In this document: positions 36,052 to 45,364 of the stretch, in pieces
How positions within the stretch are numbered: position 1 is the stretch's first letter
How the letters are laid out: every line of letters starts with the position of its first letter
Assembly (NCBI GenBank): GCA_963718145.1
Contig: CAVQYJ010000004.1
Coordinates: 178,583 to 242,582 of the forward strand
Direction: 5' to 3'
From: UBA7672 sp963718145
Lineage (GTDB): Bacteria > Pseudomonadota > Alphaproteobacteria > Caulobacterales > Hyphomonadaceae
Length of the DNA stretch: 64,000 nt
Position numbers and translations under genes: made by a program
The notes under the pieces: generated by a model
Databases searched by the model: none
What the model was told of the DNA's origin: nothing
Seen by the model: only the letters and a program-made list of their open reading frames with translations

Positions 36052-36210
36052 GATGGCAAGCGCAAGAATGACTTGCGGATCGCCAATCCGTCATCGCGTG
36101 TTTGCGATTTGGGACTAGGCTCATGTTGCGTCAATCACCATCGCGATGCCGCAAGGATTGCGGAACTCAGTCCGGGGCGCATAGTCGATCCTTCGGACAG
36201 GAGAGCGACC

Positions 36211-36723
36211 ATGCGATCCACGATTGCACCTGCATTTCTGACAGGCGCCTTGCTGGCGCTCGCCGCCTGTTCGACGCCGGTCCCGGTCGCGGCTGCTGCC
36301 CCTGCGTCTGCCGCGGTCGCAGCGGCTGCGCCTGCCTCCAGTTGTCCGACGAAAACCCAGACGCTCTATCAGGCGCCGCTGCCGACACCTGGCTTCGTGC
36401 CTGCGCCGCCACGTGGCGCCGCCGTCGTCCAGCCCAAGCGGCTGCTTGGAGTGGCGCCTGCCTATCCATCCGCCTCCTTCCGTTGCCGCGAGCGAGGCAA
36501 GGTCGTCATCACCTACTGCGTCTCCCCGGAAGGAAAGGTGGAGAATGTGCTGGTGATCTCGTCCAGCGGCTTTGCGCGACTCGACAATGCGGTGCTTGCC
36601 TGGGCGGATCGCGACCGCCACACGCCGGGCACTGTCAACGGCAAGCCCAGCCTCTTTTGCGGCCTGCATGCCGAGCATGAGTTCACCATCGACCGCGAAA
36701 CAGACGGCGGCCCCGCGCGCTGA
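36211..36723 (+). CDS. Lipoprotein with TonB C-terminal-like domain
   Basis: A 170-residue lipoprotein (signal ending LLALAAC). A low-complexity Ala/Pro linker (VPVAAAAPASAAVAAAAPA) is followed by a TonB C-terminal-like fold: LLGVAPAYPSASFRCRERGK, VVITYCVSPEGKVENVLVI and a final segment. Unlike TonB it has a lipid anchor instead of an inner-membrane helix, and extra cysteines. It may act as a periplasmic energy-coupling or structural protein; the function is not established. Confidence 0.68.
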   Translation: MRSTIAPAFLTGALLALAACSTPVPVAAAAPASAAVAAAAPASSCPTKTQTLYQAPLPTPGFVPAPPRGAAVVQPKRLLGVAPAYPSASFRCRERGKVVITYCVSPEGKVENVLVISSSGFARLDNAVLAWADRDRHTPGTVNGKPSLFCGLHAEHEFTIDRETDGGPAR

Positions 36724-36852
36724 CCCACTTCCCCGAACCCGGGCGTGGACATAGGATGGTCCGCGCCATGTGAGAGGGCCGGGGAAGCGTAGCGACCCGC
36801 AGGCTCCGTTTGCATGGCTTCGGGTTCGAATCCCGCTCGCTCTTGGTTGAAA

Positions 36853-36943
36853 ATGGGGACCTTCGCTTTCCTGCCCTCGGGCAGCCGGACTTGCGCCCTG
36901 CGGATGAAGTATCCCCGCGCCCGTCCCGTGGAAGGCGAAGGTC
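36853..36943. other. Inverted repeat enclosing GC-rich hairpins; possible structured RNA
   Basis: In the 247-base gap before the SPFH gene, ACCTTCGCTTTCC (from about 36859) and GGAAGGCGAAGGT (to about 36942) can pair over 13 bases with one G-T. Between them are a TGCC-CTCG-GGCA hairpin and a GGAC...GTCC-closed GC-rich element. The outer GTTTGC (about 36808) and GCAAAC (about 36953) can extend the pairing. It could be a leader structure or small RNA on either strand. I cannot match it to a known family. Confidence 0.35.
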
Positions 36944-36970
36944 TCTGCGGGCGCAAACAGGTGTTGGACG

Positions 36971-37783
36971 ATGTGGGACTGGAGCGGCTACGAAACGGTT
37001 GTCCTGCTGATCGCCGTCGCCGTCACGATCCTTGCCGCATTCGCGGTCGGTCGTGTCCTGCGTGGCGTCCGTGCAAAGACCGTCACCGTCGACGAGGCGC
37101 AGGTCGGGCTTCGCATCCGCAAGGGCGTGGTCTCGGCGGTCCTTGGCCCTGGCCAGTACTCAACCTGGCTCACCACCGACCGGATCGAGCTTTACGACAT
37201 CCGGGAGCAATCGCTGCAGGTCGCCGGGCAGGAAGTGCTCACGCGCGATCTCCTACCGGTGAAGTCGTCGATTTTGGTTCGCTACAAGATCGTGGATGCG
37301 AAGCTCTATCGCGCGGGCTCATCCCAGTCGATCACCCGCCTGTACGAAGATGTGCAGCTTGAACTGCGCAGGCGCGTCGCAGCCGTGACACTCGATGAAT
37401 TGATGGCCGACCGCGAGAAGCTGGTCGTCGGCTTCGCAGCCGGTATCGCGGCCGGTGCTCGAGCCATGGGCATCGACCTCTTGGGCGCCGAACTGCGCGA
37501 CCTCGCCATCGCAGGTCCCGCGCGCCAGGCCTTTGCCGATATATGGAAGGCGCAAAAGGACGGACAGGCCGCCCTTGAACGTGCCCGCGGCGAACAGGCT
37601 TCGCTTCGCTCGCTTTCCAACGCCGCACGGATGCTCAAGGGAAATCCGGAGCTGATGAACCTTCGCCTCCTGCAGGCGCTTGCAGGCGGCCCGGGCAAAG
37701 CCCCGCCCACGGTTGTGCTCGGCGGCAGCGGCCTCTTGCCTGTGTCCAGCGGCCCTGCCGATCCCGAGTCTCGCGAGGAGTAG
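36971..37783 (+). CDS. SPFH/Band-7 (slipin-like) membrane protein
   Basis: A 270-residue protein with one N-terminal membrane helix (VVLLIAVAVTILAAFAVG) and an SPFH domain: TVTVDEAQVGLRIRKGVV, ELYDIREQSLQVAGQEVLT, VRYKIVDAKLY and the helical IDLLGAELRDLAIAGPARQ. A C-terminal helical segment and Gly/Pro tail follow. Slipins oligomerise into ring-like membrane assemblies and influence protease or membrane-domain organisation. No NfeD partner, usually next to slipins, is visible nearby. Confidence 0.82.
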   Translation: MWDWSGYETVVLLIAVAVTILAAFAVGRVLRGVRAKTVTVDEAQVGLRIRKGVVSAVLGPGQYSTWLTTDRIELYDIREQSLQVAGQEVLTRDLLPVKSSILVRYKIVDAKLYRAGSSQSITRLYEDVQLELRRRVAAVTLDELMADREKLVVGFAAGIAAGARAMGIDLLGAELRDLAIAGPARQAFADIWKAQKDGQAALERARGEQASLRSLSNAARMLKGNPELMNLRLLQALAGGPGKAPPTVVLGGSGLLPVSSGPADPESREE

Positions 37784-37832
37784 GCGCCGGCCTGGCGCTT
37801 GTGTTCCCGGCCCACGGGCCTATGCCATCGCC

Positions 37833-38579
37833 ATGGCCGAATGGAGTGATCGCGGGATTTCCCTCGGGCTGAGGCGCTTCGGCGAGACCGGGGCGATCCT
37901 CGAAGTGTTCGCGCGCGAGCAGGGCAGGCGGCGCGGCCTCGTCTATGGCGGCGCCTCGCGAACCAAGCGCGCGCCGATGCAGGCCGGCAACACGCTCGCC
38001 GTCACGTGGAAGGCGCGCACGGACGACAATCTCGGCTTCTTCTCGCTGGCTGAAACCGAGCAGGAGCGCGCAGCCGTCTACATGGCCGACGCCAACGCGC
38101 TCGCGGCCCTGTCCGCTCTCGCCGAACTTCTCGCGGCGGCGCTGCCGGAGGGTGAAGCGAAACCCGCACTCTACGACGCCGCCGAGACTCTGCTCGACAA
38201 CCTCAACAACGAAGACATCTGGCCAGCCCTGTTCGTACGTTGGGAGCTCGGCCTGCTCACCATGCTCGGCTACGGCATCGACCTCACCAATTGCGTCATC
38301 TCCGGCGCCAATGACGGTCTGACCCATGTGAGCCCCAAATCCGGCCGCGCCGTTCGCGGGTCGGAGGCCGGCGACTACCTGTCACGCCTGTTGCCGCTGC
38401 CGGGATTCCTGACCGATCCGCGCGCTCCGGCCACCCCGCAAGATATCCACAATGGCTTCCGCCTGACCGGACACTTCCTGTCCGAGAGACTGTTCGCCGA
38501 TCTCAACAAGCCCGTGCCCGAAGCGCGCTTCCTGATGATTGACCGGCTGGAGCGCTCAGGGCGACTCTCCCCCACCTGA
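37833..38579 (+). CDS. recO: DNA repair protein RecO
   Basis: A 248-residue RecO, which anneals single strands and with RecR loads RecA onto SSB-coated DNA. The N-terminal OB fold is seen as DRGISLGLRRFGETGAILEVF and GLVYGGASRTKRAPMQAGN; the helical C-terminal half has RWELGLLTMLGYGIDLTNC. The zinc-binding cysteine set of some RecO proteins is incomplete here. The ATG at 37833 is chosen because it starts directly at the OB fold. parC follows 30 bases after its stop. Confidence 0.92.
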   Translation: MAEWSDRGISLGLRRFGETGAILEVFAREQGRRRGLVYGGASRTKRAPMQAGNTLAVTWKARTDDNLGFFSLAETEQERAAVYMADANALAALSALAELLAAALPEGEAKPALYDAAETLLDNLNNEDIWPALFVRWELGLLTMLGYGIDLTNCVISGANDGLTHVSPKSGRAVRGSEAGDYLSRLLPLPGFLTDPRAPATPQDIHNGFRLTGHFLSERLFADLNKPVPEARFLMIDRLERSGRLSPT

Positions 38580-38609
38580 TTCGCCCATTCCTGAACTGGG
38601 ACTTGCCAG

Positions 38610-40853
38610 ATGGCCAAGAACACGACGCTCGATCCGCCCGACAATGGCGGGGAGATCATCGAAGAGGGAATGAGCGAGGCGCTGTCGCGGCGCTATCTCG
38701 CCTATGCCATGTCGACCATCACGGCGCGTGCGCTGCCCGATGTGCGCGATGGCCTGAAGCCCGTGCACCGCCGCGTGCTCTATTCGATGGCCCAGCTCGG
38801 CCTTTCGCCCACCGGATCGTTCCGAAAGTCCGCCACCGTGGTGGGCGAAGTCATCGGCAAGTATCACCCGCACGGCGACCAATCGATCTACGACGCCATG
38901 GTTCGCCTGGCGCAGGACTTTGCGGCCCGCGTGCCGATGGTCGATGGCCAGGGCAATTTCGGCAACATCGACGGCGATGCGGCCGCCGCCTTCCGTTATA
39001 CCGAGGCGCGCCTCACGCCCGCCGCCATGCTGATGCTGGAAGGCCTCGACGAGGACGCCGTCGATTTCCGCGAGACCTACGACACCCAGAATCGCGAGCC
39101 TGTGGTGCTCGCCGCCGGCTTCCCGAACCTGCTCGCCAACGGCTCGTCGGGCATCGCCGTCGGCATGGCGACGTCGATCCCGCCGCACAATCCGGTCGAG
39201 TGCATCGACGCAGCCATCCACCTGCTCGATCACCCGAAGGCCAGCGTCGACGAGCTGATGAAGATCATCCCCGGTCCGGATTTTCCGACCGGCGGCGTTG
39301 TTGTCGAAACGAAGGAAGGCCTGCGCGAAGTCTACGCGACAGGCCGAGGAGGCGTGCGGCTGCAGGCGCGCTGGCGCAAGGAAGATCTCGGCCGCGGCAT
39401 GTGGCGCGTCATCATCACCGAAATTCCCTACCAGGTGCAGAAGTCCAAGCTGATGGAGCGCCTGGCCGAGCTGATCGAAACCAAGAAGGCGCCGCTGCTC
39501 GAAGACGCGATGGACGAGTCGACGGAAGATGTTCGCATCGTCCTCACGCCAAAGTCGCGCACGGTCGATGCCGAAGTCTTCATGGCCAGCCTGTTCCGGC
39601 AGTGCGAGCTTGAGACGCGCTTCCCGGTCAACATGAACGTGCTGGATCACGGCGTGCCCAAGGTCATGGGCCTCAAGGAGATCCTGACCTGCTATCTCGA
39701 TCACCGCCGCGAGGTGATCGTCCGCCGCAACAAGCACCGCCTGGGCAAGATCGACCATCGCCTGGAAGTGCTGGACGGCCTGCTCAAGGCCTATCTCAAC
39801 ATCGACGAGGTCATCCGCATCATCCGCTACGAGGATGATCCGAAGGCCGTGATGATGAAGCGCTTCCGCCTGTCGGATATCCAGGTGGAAGCCATCCTCA
39901 ACATGCGCCTGCGGGCGTTGCGCAAGCTCGAAGAGATTGAGATCCGGCGCGAGCACAAGGAACTGTCCGAAGAGAAGCGCGAGATCGAACAACTGCTCGG
40001 CTCGACCGGCCGCCAGTGGACCGAAGTGAAGCGCCAGCTCAAGGCCGCTCGCGACATTTTCGACCCGTCGAAGAAGCTCGGCAAGCGCCGCTCCAACTTC
40101 GAGGTCGCGAAGGAGATCGACACCGAAGCGGCCATGGAAGCCATGATCGTGAAGGAGCCGGTGACGGTCGTGCTCTCGACCATGGGCTGGATTCGCGGCC
40201 TCAAGGGCCACAACCAGAAACTCGACCAGGTGAAATTCAAGGAAGGCGACGAGCTGGCGATGACGCTCGAATGCCAGACCACCGACAAGGTCGTACTCAT
40301 GGCGTCGGGCGGCCGCGCCTTCACGCTGGGCGCCGACAGGCTGCCAGGGGGCAGGGGTCATGGCGAGCCGATCCGCCTCAACCTCGAAGTGCCGGAAGCC
40401 GAAGCCATCGTCGCCATGTTCGTGCCCGAAGACAAAGCCCGCCGCATCGTGGCGTCGTCGAAGGGCTATGGGTTCATCGTGCCCGATGCCGAACTCGTCT
40501 CGTCCACCCGCAAGGGCAAGATCATCCTCAATGCTGGCGATGAGGAGCTGGTCGTCTGCGCCAGGGTCGCGGGCGACATGACCGCCTCGATCGGCGACAA
40601 CCGCAAGATGGTCATCTTCAAGACCGACGAGCTGCCGGAAATGGCCCGCGGCAAGGGCGTCAAGATCCAGTCCTTCAAGGACGGCGGTCTCGTCGATCTC
40701 AAGACCTTCAACAAGTCCGAAGGCTTGTCCTGGACCGACTCGGGCGGCCGCCAGCAATCGTCCGACGACTGGAAGGACTGGATCGGCAAACGCTCCCAGT
40801 CCGGCAGGCTCGCTCCGCGAGGGTTCAACAAGAACGGGAAGTTCACCGGCTGA
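38610..40853 (+). CDS. parC: DNA topoisomerase IV subunit A
   Basis: A 747-residue type IIA topoisomerase A subunit that unlinks daughter chromosomes. The breakage-reunion domain has the catalytic tyrosine in AAFRYTEARL (Tyr130) and the quinolone-interacting KYHPHGDQSIYDAMVRLAQDF region. The position equivalent to E. coli Ser80 is Gln, which I recall as usual in alphaproteobacterial ParC rather than an acquired mutation. The C-terminal pinwheel repeats are present but short (five or so blades), as expected for ParC versus GyrA. recO lies directly upstream. Confidence 0.94.
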   Translation: MAKNTTLDPPDNGGEIIEEGMSEALSRRYLAYAMSTITARALPDVRDGLKPVHRRVLYSMAQLGLSPTGSFRKSATVVGEVIGKYHPHGDQSIYDAMVRLAQDFAARVPMVDGQGNFGNIDGDAAAAFRYTEARLTPAAMLMLEGLDEDAVDFRETYDTQNREPVVLAAGFPNLLANGSSGIAVGMATSIPPHNPVECIDAAIHLLDHPKASVDELMKIIPGPDFPTGGVVVETKEGLREVYATGRGGVRLQARWRKEDLGRGMWRVIITEIPYQVQKSKLMERLAELIETKKAPLLEDAMDESTEDVRIVLTPKSRTVDAEVFMASLFRQCELETRFPVNMNVLDHGVPKVMGLKEILTCYLDHRREVIVRRNKHRLGKIDHRLEVLDGLLKAYLNIDEVIRIIRYEDDPKAVMMKRFRLSDIQVEAILNMRLRALRKLEEIEIRREHKELSEEKREIEQLLGSTGRQWTEVKRQLKAARDIFDPSKKLGKRRSNFEVAKEIDTEAAMEAMIVKEPVTVVLSTMGWIRGLKGHNQKLDQVKFKEGDELAMTLECQTTDKVVLMASGGRAFTLGADRLPGGRGHGEPIRLNLEVPEAEAIVAMFVPEDKARRIVASSKGYGFIVPDAELVSSTRKGKIILNAGDEELVVCARVAGDMTASIGDNRKMVIFKTDELPEMARGKGVKIQSFKDGGLVDLKTFNKSEGLSWTDSGGRQQSSDDWKDWIGKRSQSGRLAPRGFNKNGKFTG

Positions 40854-40923
40854 CGCTAGGGCGCCATTGCTGTCTGATCCTCGACAGACCTAACCTCTGA
40901 AGCGGGGACACGAGGAGGCGGGC

Positions 40924-42345
40924 ATCGCCGCTACAAAGCCATCGATTTGGACGAAGCTAAGCTACGGCGTCGGTTCGGCGGCGTTCGGCATCAAGGATCA
41001 GGGCTTCAACTACTTCCTCCTCATCTTCTACAGCCAGGTCATGGGCGTCCCTGCGCCGATGGTCGGCCTCGCGCTCACCATCGCGCTGGTGCTCGATGCG
41101 ATCTCCGACCCGATCGTCGGCTACTGGTCGGACAATTTCCGGTCGAAGTGGGGCAGGCGCCATCCGTTCATGTACGCCTCCGCCCTCCCCGTCGCCGTCA
41201 GCTATCTCCTGCTGTGGCGTCCGCCTGCGGGATTGAGCAACGACGCGCTGTTCTGGTACGTGCTTGTCCTCGCCGTCCTCACTCGAACCTTCCTCACCTT
41301 CTTCGAGACGCCAAGCGCAGCGCTCGGTCCGGAACTCACGCGTGACTATGACGAGCGCAGCAGCCTGATGTCGTGGCGCAGCTTTTTCGGCTGGACGGGC
41401 GGCAACGCTATGACCGTGCTGATGTTCTTCATCCTGTTCCCGGCCTTCGTCACCGCGACTATCCCCAACGGCCAGTTCAACCGCGAAGCCTATGGCGCCT
41501 ATGGCTGGATCGCCGCCGGCGCCATTTTCGCCGCGATCCTGATCTCCTCGATCGGCACCCACGGCCAGACGCCGAAGCTTCGGGCGCCCCCCGCGCGCAA
41601 GCTGACCCTTGGCCTTGTCTTCCGCGAAATGTTCGAAACCCTGGCCAACCGGTCCTTCCTCTCCATCTTTCTCACCGCCATGTTCGCCTTCGCCGCAGCC
41701 GGCCTCGGCAGCGCGCTGTCTGTCTACTTCACCACCTATTTCTGGGGTTTCAGGTCCGAGCAGATCGGCCTCATCACGCTGGCGATCTTCATCTCGGCGA
41801 CGGTCGGCGCGATGATCGCTCCCGTCCTCACGCGGCGCTTGGGCAAGAAACGGGCTGCCATCGCCTTGGGGCTCGTCGGTCTGGTGATCTCTCCCGTTGC
41901 GATCATCCTCCGCCTCCTTGGCGTGCTCCAGCCGGGAACCGATGCGGCATTCTGGTTCGTCTTCCTGCAGGGACAGGCCGATGTCGTCATCGTCGTCGCC
42001 TTCCAGGTGCTGGTCGCCTCGATGATTTCAGACCTCGTCGAACAGGCGGAGGTGAAGACTGGCCGCCGCTCGGAAGGCGTCTTCTTCGCCGCCAACACCT
42101 TCATCCAGAAGATGACCTCGGGCCTCGGCGTCATGATCGCGACGCTGGTGCTCGCGCTTGCGAGCTTCCCCGCCGGCGCCACGCCCGAGCAGGTGCCGGA
42201 TGCAACGCTTCAGGCGCTCGGATGGTGGTACATTCCGGTGATGGCGCTGTTGCGGATCGCCATGATCGGCGTGATCTCCCTCTATTCCCTCGACCGCTCG
42301 TCGCACGAGGACAACCTGCGCAAACTTGGCGCTACATCACCTTGA
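40924..42345 (+). CDS. MFS transporter, GPH (glycoside-pentoside-hexuronide) type, start unclear
   Basis: A 12-helix transporter of ~473 residues. The first canonical ATG is at 41041, but family sequence clearly continues upstream in frame as KPSIWTKLSYGVGSAAFGIK and the rest of helix 1. A good GAGGAGG ribosome-binding site at 40912-40918 points to a start at 40924, where the codon is ATC. The start is therefore non-canonical or one base has changed. GPH marks include LDAISDPIVGYWSDN and KWGRRHPFMYASALP. The substrate is probably a sugar or a small organic compound. Confidence 0.8.
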   Translation: MAATKPSIWTKLSYGVGSAAFGIKDQGFNYFLLIFYSQVMGVPAPMVGLALTIALVLDAISDPIVGYWSDNFRSKWGRRHPFMYASALPVAVSYLLLWRPPAGLSNDALFWYVLVLAVLTRTFLTFFETPSAALGPELTRDYDERSSLMSWRSFFGWTGGNAMTVLMFFILFPAFVTATIPNGQFNREAYGAYGWIAAGAIFAAILISSIGTHGQTPKLRAPPARKLTLGLVFREMFETLANRSFLSIFLTAMFAFAAAGLGSALSVYFTTYFWGFRSEQIGLITLAIFISATVGAMIAPVLTRRLGKKRAAIALGLVGLVISPVAIILRLLGVLQPGTDAAFWFVFLQGQADVVIVVAFQVLVASMISDLVEQAEVKTGRRSEGVFFAANTFIQKMTSGLGVMIATLVLALASFPAGATPEQVPDATLQALGWWYIPVMALLRIAMIGVISLYSLDRSSHEDNLRKLGATSP

Positions 42346-42389
42346 CGGTCACCCGCGAGGCGAGCAGCTTTTCCGAACTGGAGGCTCCC

Positions 42390-43341
42390 ATGATCTCCGA
42401 CACGGCAAGACAGAGATTTGAAGCGCTGGCAGCATCGGGCGATGGCGATCCAGCTATCTTCGCCCGCGCCGCCAAGCAGGGCGACATGCAGGCCGCCGCC
42501 GATCTCGGCGCGCTCTTCGCCCGAGCCGGATTTGTCGAGCCTGCCCTGATCATCGACACCTACGACGCCGCCGCACGCGGCTGGTTCGGCGAGGCGTCTC
42601 CGTCCACGACCCTCCGCGGCGGACGCGGCGAGGCCTCTCCCGATCTCTGGGCGCCGTTCTGGGCCTTCCTCGACGATGAGTCGAAAATGGACGCAGGCGC
42701 GTTCACCATGCGCACGGCTGGGCTCGGAGCGTTCGTCGACGCCGGCTTCGCCGAACGGGCAGGCGACGCCAGCCTCGCCTTTCCCGGCGTGCGCGATGCG
42801 GTCGCGCAGGGCTGGCCCGCAAAGTTCCAGCTCTCCGATCTCGCCGCCTGTCCAGGCAGCTCCCTCGGCGGCGAATTCCACCGCCTGATCGTCGACAACA
42901 AGTTCGACCTCGAAGTGCTCGATCGCGATGCGCTGGGCCTCGTCGAAACTCCGTCCGCCGCTCGACTATCTCAATGCCCGGGCGCTGCAGTGCCACGATC
43001 TCTGGCACATTGTCGGCGGCTACCACACCACCGCGCTGCACGAGGTCGCGATCTCGGCCTTCCAGCTCTCGCAGTTCGGCCACAACTATTCGGCGCAGTT
43101 CCTCGCCGTGGTCACGACCAAGGCGGCGCTGAAGCGTCCCGAAGGCGTCGGCCTGCTCCTGGAGATCATCCTCACCGGCTGGCGCCATGGCCGCGAAACG
43201 CCGTCGCTGCTGGGCGTCGACTGGCCCGATGTCTGGGCCTCGCCCCTCGACACCGTGCGTCAGCGCCTCGGCGTCTCCGCCTACCGCTCGCCCGTCCCGC
43301 CCGACCTGATCGAACAGCTGCAGCGCGCCGGCATGACCTGA
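42390..43341 (+). pseudogene. Coq4-family protein, split by a single-base insertion
   Basis: Two frames encode one ~316-residue protein. The N-terminal frame begins MISDTARQRFEALAASGDG at 42390 and reaches LGLVETP; the C-terminal frame continues PPLDYLNARALQCHDLWHIV. The Coq4 zinc motif HDxxH-x11-E is intact (HDLWH...E). Removing the T at 42954 restores ETPPPLDYLN. Coq4 is needed for ubiquinone biosynthesis, in recent models for C1 decarboxylation-hydroxylation. The N-terminal ~120 residues are additional to the minimal Coq4 fold and may be lineage-specific. Confidence 0.8.
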
Positions 43342-43345
43342 CGCT

Positions 43346-43846
43346 TCACGGGTCCAGCCGCATGAACACCCGTGTCGAAAGATCCAGCACCTCGGCCTGC
43401 TGCTGTTCGATCCCGACCATCCACGGCAGGTAGTCGCCGCGCAGCAAATCGCGGAACCCCATGCGCCGGTAGAAGGGCGCATTCCACGGCGGATCGCGGA
43501 ACGTCGACAAATAGACCGCCAGCGCCCGCTTCGCTCGGGCCGCCTCCACGAACCCGCTCACCAGCGCCGCACCGATCCCTTGCCGCTGAAACGCCGGATC
43601 GACGTCGAGTTCATGCAGATACGCTTCGGCGCCGTACATCTCGCCCATCGCAAAGCCTGCGACCCGCCCGTCCACATCGGCGACCAGCGACAGCGCCGCC
43701 TCGATCGCCGCAACATGGTCGCTGGTCGTCACGACCATGACATCGTCCACGTCGATCAGGCCCGTCCCGCGGAACAGCTCGGCCGCCGCCATCTCGATAT
43801 CCAGCATCCGCGGAATGTCGCCCGTCGAGGCTGGCCGCAGCCTCAC
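43346..43846 (-). CDS. GNAT-family N-acetyltransferase
   Basis: A 166-residue acetyltransferase. It begins VRLRPASTGDIPRMLDIEM with GTG at 43846, which overlaps the stop of the upstream FAD-dependent gene (GTGA). The acetyl-CoA motif reads DVDPAFQRQGIGAALVSGF, with Q-x-x-G-I-G at the pyrophosphate loop. The late motif FYRRMGFRD is also typical. The substrate is unknown; coupling to the oxidoreductase suggests a shared small-molecule pathway or a self-resistance acetylation. Confidence 0.85.
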   Translation of the reverse strand: MRLRPASTGDIPRMLDIEMAAAELFRGTGLIDVDDVMVVTTSDHVAAIEAALSLVADVDGRVAGFAMGEMYGAEAYLHELDVDPAFQRQGIGAALVSGFVEAARAKRALAVYLSTFRDPPWNAPFYRRMGFRDLLRGDYLPWMVGIEQQQAEVLDLSTRVFMRLDP

Positions 43847-45192
43847 GACGCCCCCGGCGCCCCCGGCGCCATGGATCCCTGCAGCGCTGCAAAGAACCGC
43901 ATCGCCAGTGGCCCGTCGCGCAGCGCGGTATCGGGATCGACCATGTGCACCAGCCGGTAGCGCAGGATGCGGAACTCCAGATCCTCGTCCGCCAGCCGCC
44001 GCAACGTCGCCGCCATCGCCCGGCTCATGGCGAAGTTCGCCGGCCGTTCGCCCTCGGTCTCCGGATAGACATAGTCGGAGTTGATCGCGAGGCTCCAGGC
44101 GCGTTTCGAAAACGTCTCCGCCGCCGGCAGGAATTCCGCCGCAATGCCATCCAGGCCCGTGGCCGCCTCCTTCCGCTTCGCCAGCATGCCCGCCAGCGCG
44201 TCCGCCTCGCACGCCGCCACCGTCATGCCCTGGCCATAGGTAGGATTGACGCTCGACAGCGCATCGCCCACCGGCAACAGCCGGTCCGGCCATGTCGTCG
44301 CTTCCCAGATCTTGCGCCGCGTCGCCGTGCCCTTGCGAAACGTCTTCAAGTCGCCGATCAGTTCAGCATCTTTGATCCGCTCATAGATCGCCGGATCGGG
44401 CAGCGCCTTCGCATAGGCGCGGAACCCGTCGAGATCGCGCGGAGGAACATCCGCACCGCGTCCGCCCAGCGACAGGATCCACTCGCCATTCTCGATCGGC
44501 AAGATGAAGCCGAACTGCCGCGCCGGCGGCGCCGGCAGTGCAAAGAACCCCAGCGCCTCGTCGCGATACTTCTGCGGCCGCCTGAACCGCCCCGTCGTGT
44601 AGCCGACATTGATCCTGATATCCTCGGTCTCGAACGCCGCGTGTCCGTCCTCGGCGAGCTGGCGCATCAGCGGCGCGGTCATGCCGGATGCATCCACCAC
44701 CACGTCCGCAGCGATCATGGCGCCGTCCTCCAGCTCCACGCCCGTGCATCTGCCGCCTTCCACCGTGAACCGCTTCACCGGAACCCCGCCGGTGATCGTC
44801 ACGCCGGGCAGGCCGCTCACGCGGTCGCGCACCACCTTCTCATAGGCCGGCCGCGACAGGCTGGTGACCGAGAAGCCCGCGTCGCACTCGTCCATCAAGC
44901 CGCCGAAATCATGGACCTTCACGTCCCGCCCGACGCGCATGCCGACGGCCCCCGCCCGGTAGAATGCCGCCGTCACGCCAGGCAGCAGCCGCTCCAGGCT
45001 CTCTTCGCCTGCTTTCAGCAGCTGGTGCGCATGCGCGCCCTGGCCCACGCCCATGCGGACCTTCGCGTCATCGGGAAGCGCGTCGCGGTCCAGGATCGTG
45101 ACCGAGGAAAACGCCTTTGCCAGCGCCGCGGCCGCCGCAAGCCCGGCCATGCCCGCGCCGGCCACGATGGCGTGTTTGCCCAGCTCACCCAT
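43843..45192 (-). CDS. FAD-dependent oxidoreductase/monooxygenase
   Basis: A 449-residue flavoprotein. The N-terminal Rossmann motif is AIVAGAGMAGLAAAAALAKA, followed by ILDRDALPDD; VVVDASGMTAPLMRQL is the middle FAD motif and LLPVGDALSSVNPTYGQG the C-terminal one, which is of the group A monooxygenase type. The substrate domain is in the middle. Such enzymes hydroxylate, epoxidise or reduce lipophilic compounds. The start at 45192 gives MGELGKHAIVAGAG. It is the first gene of a two-gene unit with the GNAT protein. Confidence 0.83.
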   Translation of the reverse strand: MGELGKHAIVAGAGMAGLAAAAALAKAFSSVTILDRDALPDDAKVRMGVGQGAHAHQLLKAGEESLERLLPGVTAAFYRAGAVGMRVGRDVKVHDFGGLMDECDAGFSVTSLSRPAYEKVVRDRVSGLPGVTITGGVPVKRFTVEGGRCTGVELEDGAMIAADVVVDASGMTAPLMRQLAEDGHAAFETEDIRINVGYTTGRFRRPQKYRDEALGFFALPAPPARQFGFILPIENGEWILSLGGRGADVPPRDLDGFRAYAKALPDPAIYERIKDAELIGDLKTFRKGTATRRKIWEATTWPDRLLPVGDALSSVNPTYGQGMTVAACEADALAGMLAKRKEAATGLDGIAAEFLPAAETFSKRAWSLAINSDYVYPETEGERPANFAMSRAMAATLRRLADEDLEFRILRYRLVHMVDPDTALRDGPLAMRFFAALQGSMAPGAPGAS

Positions 45193-45364
45193 GACGCACC
45201 CTGCTTCAGCCTGACCGAAGGACACCCTAGATCGCATCCTGCAGCCGTAAAAGACCGCCATGCCCGGGCCGCCGCTACGCCTCTGGATTCATTTGCCCCT
45301 CTGCGCTATGCCGGAATCGCTGGACGAACGCTGGACGTCGAACTCACGCTAGGGGAACAGGGCC

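Noticed and set aside
36771..36850. Possible tRNA gene around the GGGTTCGAATCCCG T-arm
   Set aside because: No seven-base acceptor pairing, no regular D-arm, and no acceptable anticodon stem could be built on either strand.
38867..38930. Quinolone resistance mutation in parC (Gln at the Ser80 position)
   Set aside because: The sequence around it is the one I recall as normal for alphaproteobacterial ParC, so it is probably ancestral.
38556..40757. A 733-codon minus-strand frame opposite parC
   Set aside because: It has no domain resemblance and mirrors the codon structure of parC.
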